Origin: Bog-752 sp963799395
Lineage (GTDB): Bacteria; Actinomycetota; Thermoleophilia; UBA2241
Assembly: GCA_963799395.1 (NCBI GenBank)
Contig: CAWCWZ010000055.1
Coordinates: forward strand, 1-64,000
Length of the DNA stretch: 64,000 bases
Direction of reading: 5' to 3'
Made by a program: the position numbers and the translations under genes. Of the stretch, positions 55,827 to 64,000 are shown piece by piece. Positions within the stretch are counted from its first letter, which is position 1, and every line of letters begins with the position of its first letter. The notes under the pieces are model-generated. The model searched no databases, had not been told where the DNA came from, and worked only from the letters and a program-made list of their open reading frames with translations.

Positions 55827-56933
55827 CCGCCGGCGGCAGCGTGAACACGGACGAGCGTCCCGTCACCGGTGCCGACGTCGGCCTTCCCGCGTTTCGCGTT
55901 TCGCGCTCCACACGGCTGCACCTGTTCGTGCTCGTCGTGTCGGTGCTCGATCGTGGTCGTCCTTGCCTCGGTCCCGGTGTGGGCGCAGGTCAGCGTCACG
56001 CGCACTCTGATCACACTCTTCGGGCTGGTGGCTCTCGCCCAGATGTGGAACCTTCTGGCCGGCTTTGCCGGGCTCATCTCGGTCGGCCAGCAGGCGTACA
56101 TCGGCATCGGCGCCTACGGGCTGTGGCTCTTCGGCGACGAGCTCCACGCGCAGTCGTTCGTCGCCGCCATCCTCGCCGCTGCCCTGGCCGCTCTCATCGC
56201 ACTGTGCATCGCCCCGCTCCTGTTCCGCCTGCGCGGCGGCTACTTTGCCATCGGATCATGGGTGTTCGCGGTGATCGTCATGATCATCGTGTCGAACGTC
56301 CAGGCCACGGGCGGCGGGTCCGGCACGACGCTCAACTCGGTCGCGGGCATGTCACGGGACACGCGCATCTTCGGCACGTACTGGATGGGGCTGGCGGTCG
56401 CCGCCGGGTCGATCCTCGCCGTGTACCTGTTGCTGCGATCGAAGCGCGGTCTGGCGCTGACAGCGATTCGCGACAACACCCTGGCGGCGCAGAGCTCGGG
56501 CGTGAACGTCTTCCGCTCCAAGCTCATCGTGTACGCCATCGCGGCCTTTGGGTGCGGTGCCATGGGAGCTGTCGTCGCGCTCAACCTGCTCTTCATCCAG
56601 CCGGCGTCGTCGTTCAGCATCAACTGGACGGCCTACGCGATCTTCATCGTCGTCATCGGTGGCCTCGGCAGTATCGAAGGCCCCATCCTGGGGGCCGTCA
56701 TCTACTTCGCCCTGCAGCAAACACTCAGCCAGTACGGCTCAACGTACTTCCTGCTGCTGGGGGTGATCGCCGTGGTCATGGCGACCAAGGTCCCGCGCGG
56801 TCTGTGGGGCCTGGTCACGGCGCGCTGGGACCTCCACCTGTTCCCGGTGAGACGTGGTCTGGTGCTGGAGTCGCCGCCAAAGGCGTCGGCGATGCCCGAG
56901 GCCCAGGCCCCGGCCGGGCAGGCGATCCCGTAG
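55823..56933 (+). CDS. livM: ABC transporter permease LivM-type, one frame change
   Basis: About 369 residues from ATG 55823. An extra G near 55948 shifts the frame after LHLFVLVVSVL; reading resumes IVVVLASVPVWAQ and continues with GLVALAQMWNLLAGFAGLIS, GQQAYIGIGAYGLWLF, AIRDNTLAAQSSGVNVFRSK and VVIGGLGSIEGPILGAVIYF. The C-terminal tail from about 340 is Pro/Ala-rich. Ends with TAG. Confidence 0.9.
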
Positions 56934-57038
56934 GACCGTCGCGGTCGTGTCGGTCCCGCGCGACGGAGGCGCGCGACCCGGCCGAGGGGGTGTCCGCGGC
57001 GCGATCGCGTGGCCGCTCGTCGACCGCGCCCCCTCGAC

Positions 57039-57099
57039 GTCTCACGCGTCGACCAGCCATCCGCGTCTCGCGCGTCGACCGGCCATCCGCGTCTCGCGC
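57039..57099 (+). repeat. 26-bp tandem repeat, 2.3 copies
   Basis: Units at 57039-57064 and 57065-57090 differ at two positions; a third begins at 57091 with GTCTCGCGC. Located in the livM-hisD-like spacer, 62 bases before the next ATG. Confidence 0.75.
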
Positions 57100-57161
57100 C
57101 GCAGCACCGGGGGCGCGGATCTGTCCCACGTCACGCAGAGTCGGCAACGAAAGGCTTCACG

Positions 57162-58459
57162 ATGACCGAGTACCTCAAGAAGGCTCCGACCAAGGTCGCC
57201 GCCGACCTGGCGCGCGTCCGCGACACCGTGAGCAGGATCATCTCCGACGTGCGTGCCCGCGGCCTCGACGCGGTGCGCGAGTACTCTCGCAAGTTCGACG
57301 GGTGGGACCCGCCATCGTTCAAAGTCGCCGCGGAGGAGATCGAGCGGGCGAAGGCGGCCATCGCGCCCGATGTCCTGGCGTCGCTGGACTTCGCGCATGC
57401 CCAGATCAGGGAGTTCGCCCAGCTCCAGCGAGACAGCATGGGCGATTTCGAGGTCGAGACTCTGCCCGGAGTGTTCCTCGGTCAGAAGCAGATCCCGGTT
57501 TCCAGCGCCGGCGCCTACGTGCCGGCTGTAAATACCCGATGCTGATGTCGGCGCAGATGAGCATCCTCACGGCCAAGGTCGCGGGCGTCGAGCGCGTCGT
57601 GGCCTGCGCGCCGCCGTATGAGGGCAAGGGGATGTTCCCGGAGATGCTCTGGTCGATGGCGCTTGCCGGCGCCGACGAGATCTGGTGCGTCGGCGGCGTG
57701 CAGGCGCTCGCCCTCATGGCCTGCGGCGCCGAGGGCTACGAACCGGTCGATTTCATCGCGGGCCCCGGCAACATGTATGTCGCCGAGGCCAAGCGCCAGC
57801 TCTTCGGCGACGTCGGTATCGACCTGCTGGCCGGTCCGACGGAGATCCTCGTGATCGCCGACGAGACCTCGGATCCGCGGATCGTCGCGGCCGACCTTCT
57901 CGGGCAGGCCGAGCACGGCCCCACTTCGCCGGCGATCCTCGTCAGCCTCTCGAGGGAGATCGCGCTTGCGGTCCTCTCCGAGGTCGAGCGTCAGCTCAAG
58001 GAGCTGCCGACGCGCGAGGTGGCCGAGAAGTCGTGGGCCGACCATGGCGAGATCGTCGTCGTGTCCGGACGCGACGAGGCCGTGAGCGTGGCCGACGACT
58101 ACGCGCCCGAGCATCTCGAAGTGCAGACGAGCGCAGCGGAGTGGTACCTGGACCACCTGCGAAACTACGGCACCCTGTGCGTGGGTGAAGAGGCGACCAT
58201 CACCTTCTCCGACAAGGCCATCGGCACCAACCACACGCTGCCGACCGGTCGCGCGGCCCGCTACACCGGCGGCCTGTGGGTCGGCAAGTTTCTGAAGACC
58301 GTGACCTACCAGAGGTGCACGCGCGAGGGCGCGCTTGCCGTCGCGCCACACGCGGGCCGCCTCGCCGACGCCGAACACATGTACGGCCACGGAAAGACCG
58401 CCTACTTGCGCATCGAGAAGTACGGCGGTCGTGGGCACTCGTCCGGCCGCCTCACCTGA
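57162..58459 (+). CDS. Histidinol dehydrogenase-family NAD-dependent dehydrogenase, one frame change
   Basis: About 432 residues from ATG 57162. HisD fold: AVREYSRKFDGWDPPSFKV, SSAGAYVPG, CAPPYEGKG, FIAGPGNMYVAEAKRQLFG, DLLAGPTEILVIADETSDP, LLGQAEHGPTSPAILVS and NHTLPTGRAARYTGGLWVGK. One G is missing near 57527 (AYVPGCKYPMLMSA when restored). No other his genes are nearby and the context is catabolic, so a paralogue that oxidises a hydroxy compound (like HpsN, a sulfopropanediol dehydrogenase) is more likely than histidine synthesis. Substrate unknown. Confidence 0.82.
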
Positions 58460-58531
58460 GGGAACGTGGGGCCGTCGAGCCGAGATCGAGGGGCGACACA
58501 GCAAACGCGGCGAGCCGAGTCTCGGAGGGCG

Positions 58532-59761
58532 TCACCGATCGCTTGCCTGGTCGGCGACCGTCGCAGGGCGTGGCCCGATGGCGAGATCGACCGCCCACCA
58601 CACGAGTGAGGCCAGTCCGAAGCCGGCGCCGAGCAGGCAGACGCCGTCCCAGCCGTGTGTCCCGTACGCAAACGCGGCCGTGGCCGAGCCGACCGCCGCG
58701 CCGATGAAGCACGACATCATGTAGAAGGCGTTGATGCGGCTGCGCGCTTCGGGTTGCAGTCGGTAGATCTCGCCCTGATTGGTGATGTGAAGCGCCTGAG
58801 AGCCGATGTCGAGTACGACGATGCCGACGAGCAGGGCGCCGAGCGACGTCGCGCCGCGCCAGATGAACAGGTACGAGAGAAGCAGCAGCAGCGAAGACAG
58901 GCCAGTCTGGCGATTCTTCCAGCCCCGGTCCGAGAGCCGGCCTGCCAGCGTGGCGGCCGTCGCTCCGGCGGCTCCCACGAGTCCGAAGAGCCCGATCGTC
59001 GCCTCACCGTATCCGTAGTGCGGCCCCGACAGAAGAAAGGCCAGCGTCGTCCACAACACGCTGAACGCGGCGAATGACAGCGCGCCGTACACTGCACGCC
59101 AGCGCAGCACGGGCTCGGCCCTTGCGATCTCCAGCACCGATGCCAGCAGGCGCCCGTAGGTCAGAGAGACACGCTGGCGATAGGTCGGCAGTCTCTTGTA
59201 GAGCACGATCATCTGGGCCGCCATCAGGAGTGCGGCGACGCCGTAGACGGCCCGCCAGCCGGCCACCTGGGCCACGAGTCCCGACACCGTCCGCGCCAGC
59301 AGGATCCCCAGGAGCAGGCCGCTCATCACGATGCCGACCACTCGGCCGCGCTCCGCCTCGGGCGACAGACTGGCGGCGAACGGCACCAGGATCTGTGCCA
59401 TGACGGACGTGACACCGATGAACCCGACGGCGACCATGAGCAGGCCGAGCGACGGCGCCAGGGCCGCCGCCGCGAGGAATGCGGCGGTTATCGCGGCCAG
59501 CACGGTGATGAGCCGCCGGCGCTCCAGCAAGTCGCCGAGTGGCAGGAGAAGGACGAGTCCCGCGGCGTATCCGACCTGGGCGACGGTGACGATCAGGCCG
59601 GCGAGACCGGCCGTCACCCCGAAGTCCCGACGGATCGTTTCAAGCAATGGCTGCGCGAGGTAGTTGCTGGCGACGGCCTGCCCCGTGGCGATCGCGAAGA
59701 GGGCGATCAGACCGCGACTCATTCCCTGTGCCTGGGGCACGTTCTTCGGTCTTGCGCTCAC
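58532..59761 (-). CDS. Major facilitator superfamily transporter
   Basis: 409 residues from GTG 59761, with twelve predicted helices. Family landmarks: SNYLAQPLLETIRRDFGVT, VGYAAGLVLLLPLGDLLERR (motif A), and LSDRGWKNRQTGLSSLLLLL in the second half. Resembles drug/metabolite efflux proteins of the Bcr/YcaD-like type; substrate unknown. Convergent with the HisD-family gene. Confidence 0.85.
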   Translation of the reverse strand: MSARPKNVPQAQGMSRGLIALFAIATGQAVASNYLAQPLLETIRRDFGVTAGLAGLIVTVAQVGYAAGLVLLLPLGDLLERRRLITVLAAITAAFLAAAALAPSLGLLMVAVGFIGVTSVMAQILVPFAASLSPEAERGRVVGIVMSGLLLGILLARTVSGLVAQVAGWRAVYGVAALLMAAQMIVLYKRLPTYRQRVSLTYGRLLASVLEIARAEPVLRWRAVYGALSFAAFSVLWTTLAFLLSGPHYGYGEATIGLFGLVGAAGATAATLAGRLSDRGWKNRQTGLSSLLLLLSYLFIWRGATSLGALLVGIVVLDIGSQALHITNQGEIYRLQPEARSRINAFYMMSCFIGAAVGSATAAFAYGTHGWDGVCLLGAGFGLASLVWWAVDLAIGPRPATVADQASDR

Positions 59762-59954
59762 GACGCGTGCCTACCTGTCCGGGCTGTTCATGTCAAGCGG
59801 GGTGGAGCGATCGGAGGATGGCGGCTGGCACGTGAAAGGCGAGGCAACCGGGATCTCGCGCTTGAGATGGAGGTGGCGCCGATCCTGCGGGCGAGGTGGT
59901 CGTCTGGCGAGGGGGCGGGCGGCGCTGCGGCGCCCCCGCCCGTCCGAGCAGCCG

Positions 59955-61178
59955 CTACGCCAGGTCGTAGGCCGACTCGCCGTGGAGCTCCTCGTCGAGT
60001 CCCTTGAGCTGCACCTGGTGCGGCAGCTGCACGCTGGCCACCAGGTCGACCACCTTGAGGATGGCGAAGCTCACGCAGAAGGCGTAACCGACGGCGATCA
60101 CGACGCCGGCGCACTGCAGGCCGAACTGCTTGCCGTCGCCGGCCAGCATGCCGTTGTGCCCGCCGACCGAGGCGTAGGCAAACCAGCCCACGAGCAGCGA
60201 GCCCAGCACGCCGCCGATGCCGTGCACGCCCCACACGTCGAGCGAGTCGTCCCAGCCGCGCTTGGCGCGCAGGTGGGTGGCGCCGTAGCAGATCCAGCCC
60301 GCGGCCAGGGCGACGATCGCGGCCGCCCAGGTGGGCACGTACCCGGCGCAGGGAGTCACGGCGACGAGTCCGGCGAGAACGCCGGTCAGGGCGCCCACCA
60401 TGCTGGCCTTGCCGGTGCGCACCCAGTCGGTGAACATCCAGACGAGCATCGCGAGACCACCGGCGATGAAGGTGTTCACGAAGGCCTGGGCGGCGATGCC
60501 GTTGGCGTGCATGGCACCGGCCGGGTTGTCGCCCAGCCAGCCGAACCAGAGCAGCCCGAGGCCGATGGCGATGAGCGGGATGTTGCTGGGACGCTCCTCC
60601 TCACCGGGGGCGAAGACGCGCTTGCCGACCACCCAGACCGAGGCGAGCGCGGCGAACCCGGCGCTCGCGTGCACGACCATGCCGCCGCCGAAGTCGAGCA
60701 CGCCCCACTGCTGCAGAAAGCCGCCGCCCCAGATCCAGTGGGCGAGCGGCACGTAGACCAGCAGGCTCCACAGCGTGAGGAAGGCGATGTAGCTCTTGAA
60801 CGGCACGCGGTCGGCGAAGGCGCCGGTGATCAGAGCCGGCGTCAGGGCCGCGACGGTGAGCTGGAAGACGAAGAAGGCCAGGAAGGGCACGGTCGGCGCG
60901 TACTGCGGGTTGGGCGCCTGGCCGACGTTGTTCAGGAAGAAGTAGTGCAGGTTGCCGATGACGCCGTGCACGTCGGGTCCAAAGGCCAGGCTGAAGCCGC
61001 AGACGATCCAGATGAGGGTGACGACGCCCAGCGACACGAAGCTCTGCATCATGATCGTGATGACGTTCTTGCGCCGCACGAGCCCGCCGTAGAAGAAGGC
61101 GAGGCCCGGCGTCATGATCGCCACGAGCGCGGCGCAGAGCAGGATGAAGGCGGTGTCGCCCGGGTTGATGTGGTTCAT
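59955..61178 (-). CDS. amt: Ammonium transporter (first copy)
   Basis: 407 residues from ATG 61178, with AAGGAGGG upstream. Eleven or so helices of the Amt/Mep/Rh channel: GLAFFYGGLVRRKNVITIMM, TPALITGAFADRVPFKSYIA, GGGMVVHASAGFAALASVWV (first pore His), DDSLDVWGVHGIGGVLGSLL (second pore His). The C-terminal cytoplasmic tail ends GLDEELHGESAYDLA, as in PII-controlled Amt proteins. No glnK/glnB lies beside it. Confidence 0.95.
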   Translation of the reverse strand: MNHINPGDTAFILLCAALVAIMTPGLAFFYGGLVRRKNVITIMMQSFVSLGVVTLIWIVCGFSLAFGPDVHGVIGNLHYFFLNNVGQAPNPQYAPTVPFLAFFVFQLTVAALTPALITGAFADRVPFKSYIAFLTLWSLLVYVPLAHWIWGGGFLQQWGVLDFGGGMVVHASAGFAALASVWVVGKRVFAPGEEERPSNIPLIAIGLGLLWFGWLGDNPAGAMHANGIAAQAFVNTFIAGGLAMLVWMFTDWVRTGKASMVGALTGVLAGLVAVTPCAGYVPTWAAAIVALAAGWICYGATHLRAKRGWDDSLDVWGVHGIGGVLGSLLVGWFAYASVGGHNGMLAGDGKQFGLQCAGVVIAVGYAFCVSFAILKVVDLVASVQLPHQVQLKGLDEELHGESAYDLA

Positions 61179-61307
61179 GAAGCAGCCCTCCTTGGTCGCC
61201 GTTGCGGCGCACGTGTCCGACCTCAACCCTGTCGGCGGCGGCGCCCGCGGTCAACCCGCGGTTTGGCCACATCCCGCCCTGCTACACACTACGTTTTGGC
61301 TGCAAAA

Positions 61308-61354
61308 CAGGGGGGCGGGGCGAAAGCCTTGCAGGCTTTCGCCCCGCCCCCCTG
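61308..61354 (-). terminator. Perfect 22-bp hairpin between the two amt genes
   Basis: Arms 61308-61329 and 61333-61354 are exact reverse complements around three bases. On the minus strand it follows the upstream amt gene and precedes the other, so it ends transcription of the 61444-62673 gene. TTTTG lies just beyond on the minus-strand 3' side (plus strand CAAAA, 61303-61307). Confidence 0.75.
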
Positions 61355-61443
61355 AGCGGCATGTTCGCACGGACCAGATGTGGCCGGGCCGGCTTCACTC
61401 GCCGGCCGACCGCTAGGCCACGCCGCCCGTGCTGGCGCGACCT

Positions 61444-62673
61444 CTAGATCAGGTCGTAGGCGGCCTCGCCGAACTCGGCGTCGTCGAGACCCTTGAGCTC
61501 GACGGAGTCGGGCACGCGGATCGGTCCGAAGAGGTTGATGAGCCTGAGGATGAGGTAGGTGGCGACGAAGGCGTAAGCGGCCACGACGACGGCGGTCATG
61601 ACCTGCCAGCCGAAGAAGTGGAAGTGGCCGGTGATCAGGCCCTGGCCACCCGTCGGGTTGACCGCGTAGGTGGCGAACACGCCGAGCAGGATGATGCCCA
61701 GGGTGCCGCCGACGCCGTGGGCGGCCCACACGTCGAGGGCGTCGTCCCACTTCATCCGCTGCTTGAGCACGACGGCGAAGTAGCAGAGCGAGCCGGCGCC
61801 CAGGCCGATGATGAACGAGGCCCAGGTGGGCACGTAGCCGGCGCAGGGGGTGACGGTGGCCAGACCGGCCACGGCGCCGGTGAGGGCGCCGACCAGGCTC
61901 GGCTTGCCGTCGCGCCACCAGGTGATGGCCAGCCAGGTGCACATGGCGATCGAGCCGGCGATGTCGGTGTTGACGAACGCCTGGGCGGCGAAACCGTTGG
62001 CGGCGTAGCCGTCGCCGCTGTTGAAGCCGAACCAGCCGAACCACAGCAGGCCGGTGCCCAGGGCCACGAAGGCCACGTTGTGGGGCAGGCTGCGCTCGCC
62101 GGGGGCGAACTTGCGCTTGCCGACCGCGAACACCGAGGCGAGGGCCGCGTAGCCGGCGCTCATGTGGACCACGGCGCCGCCGGCCCAGTCACGCACGCCG
62201 TGCTGGGCAAGCCAGCCGCCGCCCCAGATCCAGTGCACGAAGGGGATGTAGACGATGATGCTCCACAGCACCAGGAACCAGAGATAGCTCTTGAACTTGA
62301 CGCGGTCGGCGAAGGCGCCGGTGATGAGCGCCGGGGTGATGATGGCGAACATCTCCTGGTAGACGAAGTGCGCCTGGGCGGGGATGGTCGGCGCCCATGG
62401 ACCCGGCAGGTGGCCGACGTGGTCGAGCAGCACCCAGTGGAAGTTGCCGATTATGCCTCCCACGTCGCCTGAGAAGGCCAGCGAATAGCCGAAGAACACC
62501 CAGATCGTGGTCACGATGCCCATCGAGATGAACGACTGCATCATGATCGCCAGGAAGTTCTTGCGGCGCACGAGGCCGCCGTAGAAGAAGGCGAGAGCCG
62601 GCGTCATCAGCGCGACTAACGCCGCGCAGATCAAGACGAACGCCGTGTCTCCTGTGTTGATTTGCCCGACCAT
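61444..62673 (-). CDS. amt: Ammonium transporter (second copy)
   Basis: 409 residues from ATG 62673 (AAGGAGGAGTGG upstream). Same fold as its neighbour: ALAFFYGGLVRRKNFLAIMM, TPALITGAFADRVKFKSYLW, GGAVVHMSAGYAALASVFAV, DDALDVWAAHGVGGTLGIIL, tail GLDDAEFGEAAYDLI. The tandem pair presumably arose by duplication but has diverged considerably in loops, for example FGFNSGDGYAANGFAAQAF against LGDNPAGAMHANGIAAQAF. Confidence 0.95.
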   Translation of the reverse strand: MVGQINTGDTAFVLICAALVALMTPALAFFYGGLVRRKNFLAIMMQSFISMGIVTTIWVFFGYSLAFSGDVGGIIGNFHWVLLDHVGHLPGPWAPTIPAQAHFVYQEMFAIITPALITGAFADRVKFKSYLWFLVLWSIIVYIPFVHWIWGGGWLAQHGVRDWAGGAVVHMSAGYAALASVFAVGKRKFAPGERSLPHNVAFVALGTGLLWFGWFGFNSGDGYAANGFAAQAFVNTDIAGSIAMCTWLAITWWRDGKPSLVGALTGAVAGLATVTPCAGYVPTWASFIIGLGAGSLCYFAVVLKQRMKWDDALDVWAAHGVGGTLGIILLGVFATYAVNPTGGQGLITGHFHFFGWQVMTAVVVAAYAFVATYLILRLINLFGPIRVPDSVELKGLDDAEFGEAAYDLI

Positions 62674-62942
62674 CCACTCCTCCTTGGAGTTCGCTCAGAC
62701 GCCGAGGGGGGACAGGCGTAGGAAGGCGGACACTATGGCCAAGCCGACCCCTCTTGCCATGAGCACTTTGAGAGCATCCGGAGGATCTGACCTCAACCCC
62801 GTAGCTCCAGATAGGTCGTAGTCTCTATCTTCGCGACCCGCCCCGCAAACCGCCCGATGGGACGGAACGGACAAGCGGCGATGTCGCGCCTGTACGAGAC
62901 GCCGGACTGCCGGTCGACGGCCTCGACTCACGCGGCCGCGGC

Positions 62943-62999
62943 AGGCTCGCTCAGCTGCGCGCGGAGGCTCGCTCAGCCCTGCGTCGCAGGCTCGCTCAG
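62943..62999 (+). repeat. Three spaced copies of AGGCTCGCTCAG
   Basis: Copies at 62943-62954, 62965-62976 and 62988-62999, 22-23 bases apart, just after the PerM-type gene's stop in the spacer 62674-63015 (342 bases). I see no gene, RNA or clear promoter in the rest of that spacer. Confidence 0.6.
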
Positions 63000-63015
63000 G
63001 CAGGCCGGGGCCGGC

Positions 63016-64000
63016 TCACCCGGCGGGCGCGGGCGGCTCGCTCTCGTCGAGCCCCTCGAGGATCTCGAGCGCTTCTTTGGGCTCGTCGCCGGTGCGCAGG
63101 GCGCGTATCTCGACGAGGGCGATGGCCACGGTGGCCGCCACCGGGATGGCCAGCAGCACGCCGACGATGCCGGCCACGGCGGCGCCGAACAGGCTGGCGA
63201 CCAGCACGGCCAGCGGCGAGAGCGCCACCGTGCGTGAGTAGACGGTCGTCTGGATGAGGTTGTTCTCGACCTGCTGGTAGACGATGAAGTACAGCGGCGA
63301 TGATCAGTCCCGGCAGCCAGCCGCCGCCGGCGGCGGCTACGATGACGCAGATGATCGCGCCCAGCGTGGCGCCGACCAGAGGGACCAGATCGAGCACGGC
63401 GACGGCCACCGCCAGGGGCAGGGCAAAGGGCACGCCGACGATCAGCATGGCGATGTAGGCGGCGACGCCGGCGATCAGGCTGATGAAGAGGTTGCCGCGG
63501 ACGTAGCCGCCGACCGAGGAGAGCAGGTGCCCGCCCAGGTCCTGGGCCACCGGCCGGCGCTCGGCGGCCATGAACGAGAGCGCCCACGTCCAGGTCCGCG
63601 GGCCCTCGATCAGCAGGAGCACCGTCATGGTGAGGATCGAGACCAGCGCGGCCAGCACCGTGAACACGCTGCGCAGCGCCTGCAGCGCCGGCGTGCCGGC
63701 GCCGGCGATCAGCGAGAGGCCCTTGGGGGCGAGCGCCTTGAGGCGCTCGACGACGTGGAACCGGGTCTCGGCGGCGGCGAACGGGCTGCCCGGCTTGGTG
63801 AAGTCGTGGATGTAGCCGGGCAGGTTGTCGATGAGCTGCCGAGCCTGGTTGACGAGCGGCACCGCCAGCACGGCTACCACCGCCGCCAGGATGACGACGG
63901 CGGCGACGCTGACGAGCACCGCCGCCGGTCCGCGTTTCAGGTGGTGGCGGGTGAGCCAGGCGACCGCCGGCTCGAGCGCCATGGCGAGCACGGCCGCGAT
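63016..64000 (-). CDS. AI-2E/PerM-family membrane protein, start beyond window, one frame change
   Basis: The start lies right of the window. Hydrophobic helices and the family landmarks PLVNQARQLIDNLPGYI, SSVGGYVRGNLFISLIAGV, LPLAVAVAVLDLVPLVGATL (the conserved NLIPYIG-like segment), then VYQQVENNLIQ and LSPLAVLVASLFGAAVAGI are present. The last two are in another frame: an indel near 63300 shifts it. Stop TGA at 63018-63016. Members export or transport small molecules, some acting as Na+/H+ antiporters; role here unknown. Confidence 0.85.

Noticed and set aside
55823..58459. An 878-residue frame joining livM and the HisD-family gene
   Set aside because: Only its first 40 residues and its last 300 are real protein; the middle shadows livM in the wrong frame.
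57162..58459. Histidine biosynthesis hisD
   Set aside because: No other his genes are nearby and the setting is catabolic; a paralogous dehydrogenase is more likely, though the fold alone cannot exclude histidinol dehydrogenase.

Overview
The window is GC-rich (roughly 70% G+C by eye), gene-dense bacterial chromosome. It opens with a housekeeping block on the + strand (glyS end, ppdK, a GNAT acetyltransferase, dnaG, the primary sigma factor gene rpoD, tRNA-Asn). That block, the GC content and the family mix (non-F420 C1 methyltransferases, IclR and TetR regulators, DMSO-reductase-family enzymes) suggest an uncultured anaerobic or facultative member of a deep Actinomycetota lineage. The lineage is inference only; no phylogenetic marker was compared.

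Layout. 1-8.9 kb: housekeeping. 9.0-12.5 kb: a berberine-bridge-type flavo-oxidase, a sulfite-oxidase-type molybdoenzyme and a ribbon-helix-helix/PIN toxin-antitoxin pair with a perfect operator palindrome. 12.6-20.3 kb: a methylamine/betaine demethylation operon (mtbB, mttB, corrinoid protein, then an APC permease joined in frame to a second MttB homologue) read leftwards from a strong promoter, with a divergent TetR gene. 20.3-27.9 kb: a two-subunit CoA-transferase, a DUF3870 protein and an acyl-CoA dehydrogenase-fixCXAB electron-transfer cluster. 28.1-34.8 kb: a repeat-rich spacer and an inositol-type catabolic cluster (split transketolase, IolN-like hydrolase, IclR regulator, IolO-like isomerase, IolM-like dehydrogenase, cupin). 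35-36.7 kb: ubiA and ubiE/menG. 36.8-58.5 kb: a polyphenol island with two transhydroxylase-type Mo enzymes (alpha+beta), a mobA-mobB fusion, a nitroreductase, two SDRs, an IclR regulator, a cyclase-family hydrolase, a cupin, a 3-hydroxyacyl-CoA-dehydrogenase-type enzyme, a BKACE enzyme, a Liv-type ABC transporter and a HisD-family dehydrogenase. 58.5-64 kb: an MFS exporter, two ammonium transporters and a truncated AI-2E/PerM protein.

The two strongest results are these. (1) mttB and mtbB each contain one in-frame TAG exactly where trimethylamine and dimethylamine methyltransferases carry pyrrolysine, and the homology continues across it. The organism therefore very probably makes pyrrolysine, although TAG is also the normal stop of at least 15 other genes here. 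(2) The 41.8-51.7 kb genes match, step by step, anaerobic pyrogallol to phloroglucinol to acetoacetate catabolism. Four promoters in the island (both transhydroxylase operons, the IclR gene and the ABC transporter) share a palindromic motif near CCGCA-N-TGCGG placed at or just after the -10 box, which defines a candidate IclR regulon.

Quality note. glyS and ppdK (first 4.1 kb) are broken by a dozen or more frame changes, and about nine other genes carry a single 1-nt indel, often in G or C runs, with otherwise perfect family homology. This looks like assembly or sequencing error rather than gene decay, so I annotate these as whole genes and state where the frame is lost.
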